From an uncultured Microcaldota archaeon (lineage in GTDB: Archaea > Micrarchaeota > Micrarchaeia > Burarchaeales > Fermentimicrarchaeaceae), in the NCBI GenBank assembly GCA_903884505.1, contig CAISET010000002.1, positions 124,001 through 188,000 on the forward strand: a DNA stretch of 64,000 nucleotides, in the 5' to 3' direction. The notes under the pieces were generated by a model. That model did not search any database, was not told the origin of the DNA, and saw only the letters and a list, made by a program, of their open reading frames with translations. Below are positions 29,449-38,637 of this stretch, in pieces (the first letter of the stretch is position 1; each line of letters begins with the position of its first letter). The translations under genes and the position numbers were made by a program.

Positions 29449-30366
29449 CTACTCGCCCATTATCTCCGCAATTATCGCCATCCTCATCGGAACTCCGAGC
29501 TTAGCCTGCTCGAAGTATCTCGCGTATTTGGTTGCGTCTATCTGCGGGTCCATCTCGTCTATCTTCGGGAGCGGGTGCAGGATTGCAAGGTCGTCCTTCA
29601 CGCCCTTGAGTGCGTCCATGGTTATGCGGAAGCTCTTCTGCACCTTCTCCGCCTCGTAGGGGTCCGCGAACCTCTCCTTCTGGACTCGGCATACGTATGC
29701 GACGTCAGCACCCGAGAGGTTGAGCGCAGTCTTCTGCGTGACGCTCGTCCCGAATTTCTCCTTCACTTCCTCCACCATCTTGGGGTCCATTTCCAGGCCC
29801 GCTGGAGCCACGAGGGTTATTTCAGCGCCGAACATCCCAAGGCCGTAGAGGAGCGAGCGCATCGTCCTCGCGTATTTCAAATCGCCGACAAGGTAGACGC
29901 TGAGCCCCTGAATCTTCCCCTTCATCTTCCTTATCGTGAACAGGTCGAGGAGCGTCTGCGTGGGATGCTGGTTGCCCCCGTCCCCGGCGTTGATTAGCGG
30001 GTGCTTGCAGACCTCCGCCGCGTATCTCGCCGCGCCTTCGGCTGCGTGCCTCATTATGAGCAGGTCCGCGTAGCCGTCAACCATCCGCAGCGTGTCCGCG
30101 AGGGTCTCGCCCTTCTTCATGGAGCTGGATTCCATGGATGTGAAGTTGAGAATCTGGGCGCCAAGCCTCTTCGCAGCGGTCTGGAAGCTCATCTTCGTCC
30201 TCGTGCTCGGCTCGAAGAAGAGCGTAGCCACTATCTTTTCCTTAAGGATGTCGAGCGTCCTGCCCGCGCCGAGCGTCCTGTCCATGTCTTCAGCGCGCTT
30301 AAGGAGCTGCTCGATGTCCGCCTTTTCCAGGTCTCTAACAGATATTAGGTCATTTCCACGCAGCAT
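29449..30366 (-). CDS. pyrB: Aspartate carbamoyltransferase catalytic subunit
   Basis: FFEPSTRTKMSFQTAAKRLGA, HPTQTLLDLFTI, HPLPKIDEMDPQIDATKYARYFEQA. Confidence 0.97.
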   Translation of the reverse strand: MLRGNDLISVRDLEKADIEQLLKRAEDMDRTLGAGRTLDILKEKIVATLFFEPSTRTKMSFQTAAKRLGAQILNFTSMESSSMKKGETLADTLRMVDGYADLLIMRHAAEGAARYAAEVCKHPLINAGDGGNQHPTQTLLDLFTIRKMKGKIQGLSVYLVGDLKYARTMRSLLYGLGMFGAEITLVAPAGLEMDPKMVEEVKEKFGTSVTQKTALNLSGADVAYVCRVQKERFADPYEAEKVQKSFRITMDALKGVKDDLAILHPLPKIDEMDPQIDATKYARYFEQAKLGVPMRMAIIAEIMGE

Positions 30367-30428
30367 AAGAATCAGAATTTACTTTGAAAGCGAGCGAATA
30401 TAAAATGGTTCGCACGCAAATCCACCCT

Positions 30429-31058
30429 ATGAAGCTCCGGCGGGGCCTGCTCATCGATTTGGAGGGGATTGATGGCAGCGGAAAGGCGGTCCAGGGCGAG
30501 AGGCTTATGAGCTGGCTCCAGTCCGAGGGCCATTCTGTGAAGCTCTACTCCTACCCGGACATCAAATCGAGGTTCGGCGAGATACTGAATGATTTCCTCG
30601 CCGGGAGGCTGAGGCTCGATGAGAGGACGCAGCTGCTCGCGTTCGCGGCCGACATAATGAAGGACCAGTCGGCAATCCGGAAGGCGCTCGAGGGCGGGGA
30701 TGTCGTCCTACTCGACAGGTATGTCCCCTCGACGATAGCTTACCAGTGCGCGAAAGGCGTGCCGCTGATTGATGCGCTGAAGCTGATGAACATGCTCCAG
30801 CCCATGAAGCCGGACGTAATCCTCTGGTTCGACATCCCGCCCGAAGTGGGGATTGAGAGGCGGGCGAAGAAAAAAGGGAAGAGAAAGAGGGACGTGCACG
30901 ATGCCGACGCTTCGCTTCTGCGGAAAGTCAGGGCGAATTACCTGAAGCTCAACAACATCAAATGGCTTTCGCGGAAATGGGTGAGGATTGACGGCAACAG
31001 GCCCGTTAAGGAGATTGGCGACGACATCAAATCCGCAGTCGCACCGCTTTTGAAGTGA
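30429..31058 (+). CDS. tmk: Thymidylate kinase
   Basis: RRGLLIDLEGIDGSGKAVQGERLMSWL, LLDRYVPSTIAYQ. Confidence 0.9.
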   Translation: MKLRRGLLIDLEGIDGSGKAVQGERLMSWLQSEGHSVKLYSYPDIKSRFGEILNDFLAGRLRLDERTQLLAFAADIMKDQSAIRKALEGGDVVLLDRYVPSTIAYQCAKGVPLIDALKLMNMLQPMKPDVILWFDIPPEVGIERRAKKKGKRKRDVHDADASLLRKVRANYLKLNNIKWLSRKWVRIDGNRPVKEIGDDIKSAVAPLLK

Positions 31059-31062
31059 TTTT

Positions 31063-31380
31063 ATTACGGACATAACGCTCGGCGTAATCGGGCTTGCCTG
31101 CCTCATCCTCGCCTGGATTCCGCAAACGCTCGAGACTTTGCGGACGAGGACCAACCGAATGAACCCGAGCTTCGCGCTCTTCTACTTCGCCGGCTGCGTT
31201 GTGCTGACCTACTATGCATGGACCATAAACGACATAGTATTCATGGCGCTCAACGGCGGCGCCGGACTTCTTTCGCTCCTGAACCTCTACTACTCCTGGC
31301 TGACTTTCAGGAAAGGGGCCGCACCGGCGGCGAAGACGGGGAAAAGGGAAGGCCAGCCTCCAAAGAGGAAAGGACGGTAA
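31063..31380 (+). CDS. SemiSWEET-like PQ-loop membrane protein (start codon uncertain)
   Basis: Open frame ITDITLGVIGLACLILAWIPQTLETLRTRTNRMNPSFALFYFAGCVVLTYYAWTINDIVFMALNGGAGLLSLLNLYYSW; PQ motif; no ATG/GTG/TTG before the PQ loop. Confidence 0.6.
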   Translation: MTDITLGVIGLACLILAWIPQTLETLRTRTNRMNPSFALFYFAGCVVLTYYAWTINDIVFMALNGGAGLLSLLNLYYSWLTFRKGAAPAAKTGKREGQPPKRKGR

Positions 31381-31438
31381 AGGCTTTAATTACGCTTCTT
31401 CTGAAATAGACACGACGATTTTTCCCAAATATCCATAT

Positions 31439-31641
31439 GCTCCGATCGTCTAGTCCGGTCAAGGACGCAGGCCTTTCAAGCCTGTAACCCGGGTTCAAAC
31501 GAAGGAGAAGGGGGCTCCGCCCCCTTTCTCCTACAATCTCGCCTTCGGCGAGATGTAGACGCTTTCGCTGTTAAGCGAAATGCGCCTAACGCTTACCTCA
31601 TCCCCCGGGATGGGGAAGCTCTGAAAATCCCGGTCGGAGCA
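31439..31641 (+). tRNA. tRNA-Glu(TTC) with about 128-nt intron in the T-loop (59/60), intron about 31500-31627
   Basis: Acceptor GCTCCGA/TCGGAGC; anticodon arm CAGGC-CTTTCAA-GCCTG; T-stem CCGGG/CCCGG; BHB-like TTCA(AA^C)...TGAA(AA^T). Confidence 0.9.
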
Positions 31642-31643
31642 TC

Positions 31644-32531
31644 ATGCGAGAGGGCCTCATCCGCAATGCGTGCGCGCTGCTTCTGCGCGAGGGATACGCG
31701 GCGTTCTACTGCGCGGGAACGCGCGGCTGCTTCGACATAGTTGCAAGAAGGGAGGGCGAGCTCCTGCTCCTGAAGGTGTTTGAGAACATCGACGCCCTGA
31801 CCGGGCAGCAGGCGCTTGACCTGAGGAAAATTGCGCTCATGTTCGGCGCGAAATATTTCATCCTCGGCGAGGCGACGAAGGAGGAGAGGATGCGGGATGG
31901 CGCGCTCTATGAGAGGCACGGGGTTCCCGCGCTAAGCCTGAAGACCTTCGGGGAGATTATTAGTGAGAGTGTTTACCCAGAAGTAAGGAAGTTCAAGACT
32001 TTCAGCGTCGCGATAGACGGGAAAAAGCTCGCGGTCGCCAGGCAGGAGATGGGGCTGAGCCTTTCCGAGCTTGCCGAGAAGGCGGGGATTTCTCGGGAGA
32101 CGCTTTATCGCTACGAGCATGGGAGGACCGGCGCGAGCGAGGAGAATGTCGAGAAGCTGGAGAGGCTGCTCGATGCGGACGTGCGCAAGCAGATAGACCC
32201 GTTCGAGGGAAAGGCCCTGCGCGTTGATGAGAGGACCGTCTTCTCCGTAATGGGATTTGAGAGCGTGAAGGCGAAGAGCGCGCCGTTCGAGTTCGCGGCA
32301 AAGGAGAGGAGCAGGGTCATTGCCGGCGAGGAGATGGACGTGCGCACGATGAGGAAAAGGGCGGGAATCTACGGGAAGATTTCCGAGATTTTCGATTCCA
32401 GCGCGTGCTTCCTTCTCAGGGAGAGCGCGCGCGATGTCATTGAGGGCATTCCCGTCGTGCGGAAAAAGGAAATGAAGGAGATGAGGAAGCCCCGCGATTT
32501 GCTGAAGCTTATTGAGGAGCGCGGGGAGTAG
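31644..32531 (+). CDS. Archaeal HTH-type transcriptional regulator
   Basis: LAVARQEMGLSLSELAEKAGISRETLYRYEHGRTGASEENVEKLERLL. Confidence 0.88.
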   Translation: MREGLIRNACALLLREGYAAFYCAGTRGCFDIVARREGELLLLKVFENIDALTGQQALDLRKIALMFGAKYFILGEATKEERMRDGALYERHGVPALSLKTFGEIISESVYPEVRKFKTFSVAIDGKKLAVARQEMGLSLSELAEKAGISRETLYRYEHGRTGASEENVEKLERLLDADVRKQIDPFEGKALRVDERTVFSVMGFESVKAKSAPFEFAAKERSRVIAGEEMDVRTMRKRAGIYGKISEIFDSSACFLLRESARDVIEGIPVVRKKEMKEMRKPRDLLKLIEERGE

Positions 32532-32533
32532 GC

Positions 32534-34045
32534 TCAACGGCTGTTTGTTAGGAATTCTGCGAGCAATCTTACTCCCACGCCAGTCGCCCCCAAGCCGAAG
32601 TATGGCTTTGGCCTGTCGTTCATCACGGTTGCCGCGATGTCGATGTGCGCCCAGGGGGTTTTTTCCGGGACGAAGAACTCCAGGAACTTTGCCGCGGTAA
32701 TCGTCCCTGCCTCGCTGCTCCCGCGGCTGCCGCTGTTCTTTATATCCGCGACCTCGCTCTTGTTGTATTCCGCGTACTCCTTCCAGGTGGGCAGCCTCCA
32801 GACGCGCTCACCTGATTTCTCGCCTGCTGCGATGAGCTGTTTGAGGAGCGCGGTGTCGTTGCCCATGAGGCCGGATGCCTCGTAGCCGAGAGCGACTACG
32901 CACGCGCCAGTTAGGGTTGCGAGGTCGATTATTGCGCGGGGCTTGAACCTTGCCGAGTAGGAGAGCGCGTCCGCGAGAACCACGCGGCCCTCCGCGTCCG
33001 TCGTTATTATCTCTATTGTCTTGCCCGACTGCGACTTGACGATGTCGCCCGGCCTTGCCGCGGAGCCGCCTGGCATGTTCTCCGTCGCGGGAATGAGTCC
33101 CACGATGCTGACCGGCAGCTTCATCCTTGCAACTGCGACGAATGCGCCGAGCACGGCGCACGCACCGCCCTTGTCATCCTTCATCTTGTCCATGTCTCTC
33201 GATGGCTTTATTGAGACGCCGCCCGAGTCGAAGGTTATTCCCTTTCCTATTAGGACGATTGGGGCCGCCTTCCTCCCGTGCGAATATTCCAGGACTATGA
33301 AGACCGGCGGCTGGTGGCTTCCCGAGGAGACGGAAAGAAGCCCTCCCATCTTCTCCCTCTCAATCTCCTTTTTCTCGAGGACCTTGCAGGAGAACCCGTA
33401 TTTCTTCGCGAACTCCTTCGCCTTTTCTGCGAGCGCCTCGGGCGTAGTGTAATTGCCCGGGCCATTGCAGATGTCGCGCGCTATGTTTGCGGAATCCGCC
33501 AGGATTTCGCCGGTTTCCGCGCCTGCCTTGAGCTCCTTTGCATCGCCTTCGGTGAGGATTGACAGCTTGGCGAGCTCCTTCGCCTCTTCATCCTTCATCT
33601 TGTATTTCTTGAATTCGTAGAGCGAGAGGGTTGCGCCTTCTGCGATGAGGCGTGCGAGCTCCTGGCGCGCTGTTTTTCCTTCGAATGAATCTAGGAGGAA
33701 CGCCGCTGATTTCGAGCCTGCGCTTCTTGCTGCGGTTGCCCCGATGCCTGCTGCCTGCCTCACCTTGTCCGGCACGAACTCCGACGGCTTTCCTAGCCCG
33801 ACGAGGATTAGGCGCGGCGATTTCATCTTCTGCGTGTGGAGGAGCAGGACCTGGTTCTGCTTCCCGGTGAATTCGCCGGAAGAGAGCGACGCGGAGATGA
33901 GGCCTTCCAGCCTTTTGTCCAGCGCATCAATAGATTTAGTTGTCTTGGGCTTCTCCCCTTTCTCCGCCTCGAAATGCGCAACTATTAGCGCGTCTGATTT
34001 GAACTCAGTCGGCTTTCCGCCCTCAACCACAAGCTCCATAATCAT
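32534..34045 (-). CDS. pepA: Leucyl aminopeptidase (M17)
   Basis: VLIGKGITFDSGGVSIKPSRDMDKMKDDKGGACAVLGA, NTDAEGR-type TTDAEGRVVLADAL. Confidence 0.95.
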   Translation of the reverse strand: MIMELVVEGGKPTEFKSDALIVAHFEAEKGEKPKTTKSIDALDKRLEGLISASLSSGEFTGKQNQVLLLHTQKMKSPRLILVGLGKPSEFVPDKVRQAAGIGATAARSAGSKSAAFLLDSFEGKTARQELARLIAEGATLSLYEFKKYKMKDEEAKELAKLSILTEGDAKELKAGAETGEILADSANIARDICNGPGNYTTPEALAEKAKEFAKKYGFSCKVLEKKEIEREKMGGLLSVSSGSHQPPVFIVLEYSHGRKAAPIVLIGKGITFDSGGVSIKPSRDMDKMKDDKGGACAVLGAFVAVARMKLPVSIVGLIPATENMPGGSAARPGDIVKSQSGKTIEIITTDAEGRVVLADALSYSARFKPRAIIDLATLTGACVVALGYEASGLMGNDTALLKQLIAAGEKSGERVWRLPTWKEYAEYNKSEVADIKNSGSRGSSEAGTITAAKFLEFFVPEKTPWAHIDIAATVMNDRPKPYFGLGATGVGVRLLAEFLTNSR

Positions 34046-34104
34046 CCCCGAACGGATTTGCCGCAGGGGTTATAAAAATGCGCTGAGAAAGCCCTTCGGT
34101 CGAA

Positions 34105-34554
34105 ATGCGCTGCCCCTATTGCTTCAACGATGATACACAGGTCATAGATTCCCGCGAGACCGAGGACCAGGCAGCTGTAAGAAGAAGGAGGGAATGCTCC
34201 AAGTGCGAGAAGCGCTTCACGACCTACGAGAGAATTGAGCTGCTTGACCTGATGGTGATAAAGAAGGACGGCTCGCGGCAGGTGTTCGACCGCAGCAAGA
34301 TAATCGCCGGGATGAGGAGGGCGTGCGAGAAGAGGCCCATCCCAACCGAGAGGATAGAGAAGGCTGTTGATGATATTGAAAGGGAGCTGCGCGGCATGCC
34401 CTCGAACGAAGTCCAGAGCAAGGTTATTGGGGATTTGGTGATGAAGAGGCTGCGCGAGATAGACCCCGTTGCCTATGTCCGGTTCGCTTCCGTTTACAAG
34501 TCTTTCACGAATCTGGAAGCATTTGAGAAGGAATTGGACAAACTGAAGGAGTAG
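34105..34554 (+). CDS. nrdR: Transcriptional repressor NrdR
   Basis: MRCPYCFNDDTQVIDSRETEDQAAVRRRRECSKCEKRFTTYERIE plus ATP-cone. Confidence 0.96.
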   Translation: MRCPYCFNDDTQVIDSRETEDQAAVRRRRECSKCEKRFTTYERIELLDLMVIKKDGSRQVFDRSKIIAGMRRACEKRPIPTERIEKAVDDIERELRGMPSNEVQSKVIGDLVMKRLREIDPVAYVRFASVYKSFTNLEAFEKELDKLKE

Positions 34555-34565
34555 CCTGTGATGGA

Positions 34566-35222
34566 ATGAGGTCGCCATTATACCGTTCGGGCTTGCTTTT
34601 CCGTGCGGCAATGCACCTGCTACACGGGCCGGGCTTGGACAGGAAATACGCGCATATCTGCAGCTTTATTTCGCCAGGCGACAGGGTCCTCGACCTCGGC
34701 TGTGGCACTGGCACACTGCAGTCGCACCTCAAGGGCAACTATTACCTCGGCTTGGAGATGAACGACGACTTCGTTGCCTATGCGAAAAAGAAGGGCAGGA
34801 ACGTGCTGAAGCAGAATGTGCTGGGGTTCGGGCGGTTCAGCGACTTCGACGTGTGCGTGATGATGGATGTGCTGCACCACGTGAATCCGCGCCATGTTGA
34901 GCTCGTCGAAAAGGTGCTCGCCAGTGTGAGAAAGATAGTCATCATAAGCGAGCCGTTCGATATGCCCAACAGGCACGGCGCCCTCAGGAGGATGGCGCGC
35001 GTCCTTGATGATGATGGGATAAACGCCTCGCGCGAGTGGATGGACAAGGAATCCTTGATACGCTTTTATGAGAAATACGGTCCGGAGCGCATTGACGAGA
35101 TAAGCTCTTCCATGATTGCAGTATACCGGAATTGGGGCTCGCAAAAAGACAGAGGAGCAATCTCCGGACTTCCAGTGGGCAACCGGGCTCAAAAATCCAT
35201 TAAAAACTTGAAACGAGCCTGA
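34566..35222 (+). CDS. Class I SAM-dependent methyltransferase
   Basis: GDRVLDLGCGTGTLQSHLKGNYYLGLEMNDDFVAYAKKKG. Confidence 0.85.
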   Translation: MRSPLYRSGLLFRAAMHLLHGPGLDRKYAHICSFISPGDRVLDLGCGTGTLQSHLKGNYYLGLEMNDDFVAYAKKKGRNVLKQNVLGFGRFSDFDVCVMMDVLHHVNPRHVELVEKVLASVRKIVIISEPFDMPNRHGALRRMARVLDDDGINASREWMDKESLIRFYEKYGPERIDEISSSMIAVYRNWGSQKDRGAISGLPVGNRAQKSIKNLKRA

Positions 35223-35273
35223 TTTTGCCTTGTTTTTCGCAGGAAAGGGGGCCTATCGCAAGGTATTTAAATA

Positions 35274-35320
35274 CCGCGATATATAGTTTACACAAGGGAT
35301 GAACCCCCCATATATTGTGG
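35274..35320 (+). promoter_or_regulatory. Tandem NrdR-box-like sites upstream of nrdJ
   Basis: ccgCgATATATAGttt (35274-35289) and cccCcATATATTGtgg (35305-35320), 31-bp spacing, just downstream of TATA-like ggtatttaaatacc. Confidence 0.6.
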
Positions 35321-35431
35321 TTTTTCAGCAATAATGGGGGCGGGTAAATGGGTCAAAAAACTGAAAAATTTATGTTAGACAGTTAGCGAAGGCAGTGGGC
35401 AAAAACGGCGTGGATTTGGGGGCGCATAACA

Positions 35432-38062
35432 ATGAAAATCAAGTTCTTCACACAGGAAAACTGCCCTAAATGCCCCTCTGCCAAAGTGGTTGTTGATGAG
35501 CTGAAGGCTGAGGGAATTCCGATTGAATATTTTGATGTGAAGACTGTTGATGGGAAGGCTGAGGCCATTTATTACGGCTTGATGAGCACGCCCTCAACTG
35601 TCGTGACTGACAATTCCGATGTGGAATTAATGTCATGGCGCGGGGCAGTGCCTGACAAGGCGAAGATTGTCGAGATGTGGGCTGAGGCGCAGGTTTCTAC
35701 CCCTAGGGTGATTTCTGCGCCCGAGGGGATGCCGGAGCCTAGGGTTGAGGAGAAGCACGTGACGAAGGTCAGGAAGAGGGATGGCCGTGTCGCCCCGTTC
35801 GACACCGAGAAGATTACCGAGGCCGTCTGGAAGGCTGCGCAGTCTGTCGGAGGAAAGGACAGGTCGCTGAGCGCGGCTCTTGCTGATGAGGTCGTGAAGA
35901 TTGTCAATGCCAAATTTACCAATGAGAAGATGCCTGGAGTTGAAGATATACAAGATGTTGTTGAGAAGGTGCTGATTGAGAACGGGCATGCGCGGACTGC
36001 GAAGAGCTACATTTTGTACCGGCAGAAGAGGGCGATTTTGCGCGAGATAAAGGCTGAGCTTCTGAACTCGCCGGTTGATGATGTTGATTCAAGGCTGAGC
36101 GTGAATGCAATCAAGGTGCTGGAAAGGCGCTATTTGCTGAAGGACAGGAACGGGATGATTGTTGAGACGCCCAAGCAGATGTTCAGGAGGGTCGCGCAGG
36201 CGATTGCGCTCGCAGATATCTTCTATGACAGGCAGGTGGATTTGAAGAAGACCGAAGAGGAGTTCTACCAGACGATGGTGAACCTGGAGTTCATGCCGAA
36301 CTCGCCTACCCTGATGAATGCCGGAACAGCGATGGGGCAGCTTTCCGCCTGCTTCGTGCTTCCGGTGGGCGACTCGATTGAGTCCATATTCGATGCGGTG
36401 AAGAACACTGCGATAATCCACCAGAGCGGCGGGGGAACGGGCTTCGCGTTCTCGCATCTGAGGCCCAAGGGGGATGTTGTGAAGAGCACCGGGGGAGTCG
36501 CCTCGGGCCCTGTTTCCTTCATGCGCGTCTTCGACGTGGGGACGGATGTGATTAAGCAGGGGGGAAGGAGGCGCGGGGCGAACATGGGGATGCTCAGGGT
36601 GGACCACCCGGATATCATCTCGTTCATCACCTGCAAGGAGAGGAACGATGTTTTCAACAACTTCAACATCTCGGTTGCGCTCACGGACAAGTTCATGAAC
36701 GCGGTTGAGAAGGATGAGGAGTATGACCTGCTCAACCCGCGGAGCGGTAAGCCTGTCGAGAGGCTTGCTGCGAGAAAGGTTTTCGACTTAATCGTGAATA
36801 TGGCCTGGAAGAACGGGGAGCCGGGCGTAGTCTTTATTGACAGGATTAATGCCGCGAACCCCACGCCGCACATCGGGCAGATTGAATCGACGAACCCCTG
36901 CGGTGAGCAGCCTCTTCTCTCATATGAGAGCTGCAACCTTGGGAGTATAAACCTAGTGAAGATGACCTCTGAGGATGGGAAGGTCGACTGGGAGAAGCTC
37001 AAGAAGACAGTCTGGACTGCTGTGCATTTCCTGGACAATGTTATTGATGTGAATAAGTATCCGCTCCCGGACATTGACAGGATGAGCAAGGCGAACAGGA
37101 AGATAGGCCTCGGGGTAATGGGATATGCTGACCTGCTGTTCACACTCGGGATTCCTTACAACAGCGAGGAGGCTGTGAAGGTTGCTGAAAGCGTGATGAA
37201 GTTCATAGATGGGGAGGCGAAGAAGGCCTCTGCCGAGCTTGCGAAGGTGCGCGGCCCGTTCCCGAACTTCAAGGGGAGCATCTATGACAAGGAGGGGAAG
37301 GCGCCTTTGAGGAATGCGACTGTCACCACGATTGCGCCCACGGGCACCATCTCCATCATTGCCGGCTGCTCCTCCGGGATTGAGCCGCTCTTTGCAATCG
37401 TTTTCGTGCGCAACGTTATGGACAACACTGAATTGCTTGAGATCCACCCCATGTTCGAGAGGGTTGCACGCGAGAAAGGATTCTACTCGATTGAGCTTAT
37501 GAGGAAAATCGCCAGGACCGGGGGGCTGCACGAGTGCGAGGAACTGCCCGAGGAGATGCGGCGCATTTTCGTGACAGCGCATACCATTACTCCAGACTGG
37601 CACATGAAAATCCAGGCCGCTTTCCAGAAATACACCGATAATGCGGTCTCGAAGACCATCAACTTCCCGAACCACGCGACGCCTAAGGAGGTTGAGAATG
37701 TTTATATGCTCGCCTACAAGCTTGGGTGCAAGGGAGTGACGGTTTACCGCGATGGGTCGCGCGAACAGCAGGTGCTTTCCATCCAGTCGTTCAAGAAGGA
37801 GCCTGCCAAACCACCCCCTTCCCCGCCTTCGGAGCCCAAGCCAGCGCCGCTCCCGGCCAGGGTTGAGAGAATTGTCCCTGCCTCAGCTGTGCGCGAGACG
37901 TCCACGGTTGGCGATAGCGAGAGGAAGGCCGTGGCTGTTTCCCCTACGCAGGCCGCGCCCATTGCGACCGCGAAGATGATCAACGATGGCGGGAATAATG
38001 CCGTGAGGAAGGTGGCTTCTGACTTCACGAACGAATGCCCTTCCGGGAAGTGCAAGATTTAG
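35432..38062 (+). CDS. nrdJ: Adenosylcobalamin-dependent (class II) ribonucleoside-diphosphate reductase with N-terminal glutaredoxin-like domain and ATP-cone
   Basis: N-term MKIKFFTQENCPKCPSAKVVVDELK...STPSTVV; ATP-cone KVRKRDGRVAPFDTEKI; core NSPTLMNAGTAMGQLSACFVLPVGDSIESIFDAVK; C-term CPSGKCKI. Confidence 0.95.
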   Translation: MKIKFFTQENCPKCPSAKVVVDELKAEGIPIEYFDVKTVDGKAEAIYYGLMSTPSTVVTDNSDVELMSWRGAVPDKAKIVEMWAEAQVSTPRVISAPEGMPEPRVEEKHVTKVRKRDGRVAPFDTEKITEAVWKAAQSVGGKDRSLSAALADEVVKIVNAKFTNEKMPGVEDIQDVVEKVLIENGHARTAKSYILYRQKRAILREIKAELLNSPVDDVDSRLSVNAIKVLERRYLLKDRNGMIVETPKQMFRRVAQAIALADIFYDRQVDLKKTEEEFYQTMVNLEFMPNSPTLMNAGTAMGQLSACFVLPVGDSIESIFDAVKNTAIIHQSGGGTGFAFSHLRPKGDVVKSTGGVASGPVSFMRVFDVGTDVIKQGGRRRGANMGMLRVDHPDIISFITCKERNDVFNNFNISVALTDKFMNAVEKDEEYDLLNPRSGKPVERLAARKVFDLIVNMAWKNGEPGVVFIDRINAANPTPHIGQIESTNPCGEQPLLSYESCNLGSINLVKMTSEDGKVDWEKLKKTVWTAVHFLDNVIDVNKYPLPDIDRMSKANRKIGLGVMGYADLLFTLGIPYNSEEAVKVAESVMKFIDGEAKKASAELAKVRGPFPNFKGSIYDKEGKAPLRNATVTTIAPTGTISIIAGCSSGIEPLFAIVFVRNVMDNTELLEIHPMFERVAREKGFYSIELMRKIARTGGLHECEELPEEMRRIFVTAHTITPDWHMKIQAAFQKYTDNAVSKTINFPNHATPKEVENVYMLAYKLGCKGVTVYRDGSREQQVLSIQSFKKEPAKPPPSPPSEPKPAPLPARVERIVPASAVRETSTVGDSERKAVAVSPTQAAPIATAKMINDGGNNAVRKVASDFTNECPSGKCKI

Positions 38063-38119
38063 GCTGTTTGCCAGTTGTCGAAGTTATCTTTAAGAGGGGG
38101 CTCAGCCCGAAGGTTCTTG

Positions 38120-38629
38120 ATGATACAGGTCTATACCGGCGAGGGGAAGGGGAAGACCACTGCCGCATTCGGGCTTGCTTTGCGGGCCCTCGGTAACGGG
38201 AAGAAGGTCGTAATACTGCAGTTCATGAAGGGAAGGAAGGACGTAGGCGAATTCAAGATGGGGACGAAGATTCAGGGGCTGGAGATACACCAGTTCGGCA
38301 GGCCTGAGTTCGTGGACCCGATGAACCCTTTGCCGATTGACTTCGAGCTGGCGAAGGAGGGGCTAAAGTTCGCGCAGAGGGTTTTGAAGGAGAGGAAGCA
38401 TGACTTGCTGATTCTGGATGAGGTGAATGTCGCGTTGAAGTTCGGATTGCTGAAGACCGTTGATATTTTGGCGCTGATGAAATCTGCGCCGAAGACGATG
38501 GAAGTTGTGCTCACTGGGAGAGGGGCGCCTAAGGAAGTGATTGAGAAGGCGGATTTGGTGACGGAAATGAAGGAGGTCTCGCACCCGTTTGAGAGCGGGG
38601 TGCCGGCGAGAGAAGGCGTGGAGTTTTAG
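38120..38629 (+). CDS. cobO: Cob(I)alamin adenosyltransferase
   Basis: MIQVYTGEGKGKTTAAFGLALRALGNGKKVVILQFMKG; DLLILDEVNVAL. Confidence 0.94.
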   Translation: MIQVYTGEGKGKTTAAFGLALRALGNGKKVVILQFMKGRKDVGEFKMGTKIQGLEIHQFGRPEFVDPMNPLPIDFELAKEGLKFAQRVLKERKHDLLILDEVNVALKFGLLKTVDILALMKSAPKTMEVVLTGRGAPKEVIEKADLVTEMKEVSHPFESGVPAREGVEF

Positions 38630-38637
38630 GCCTAATT

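Noticed and set aside
30429-30560. Walker A GSGKAVQ in thymidylate kinase as an inactivating change
   Set aside because: GSGKATQ-like variants occur in functional Tmk proteins; the rest of the enzyme looks intact.
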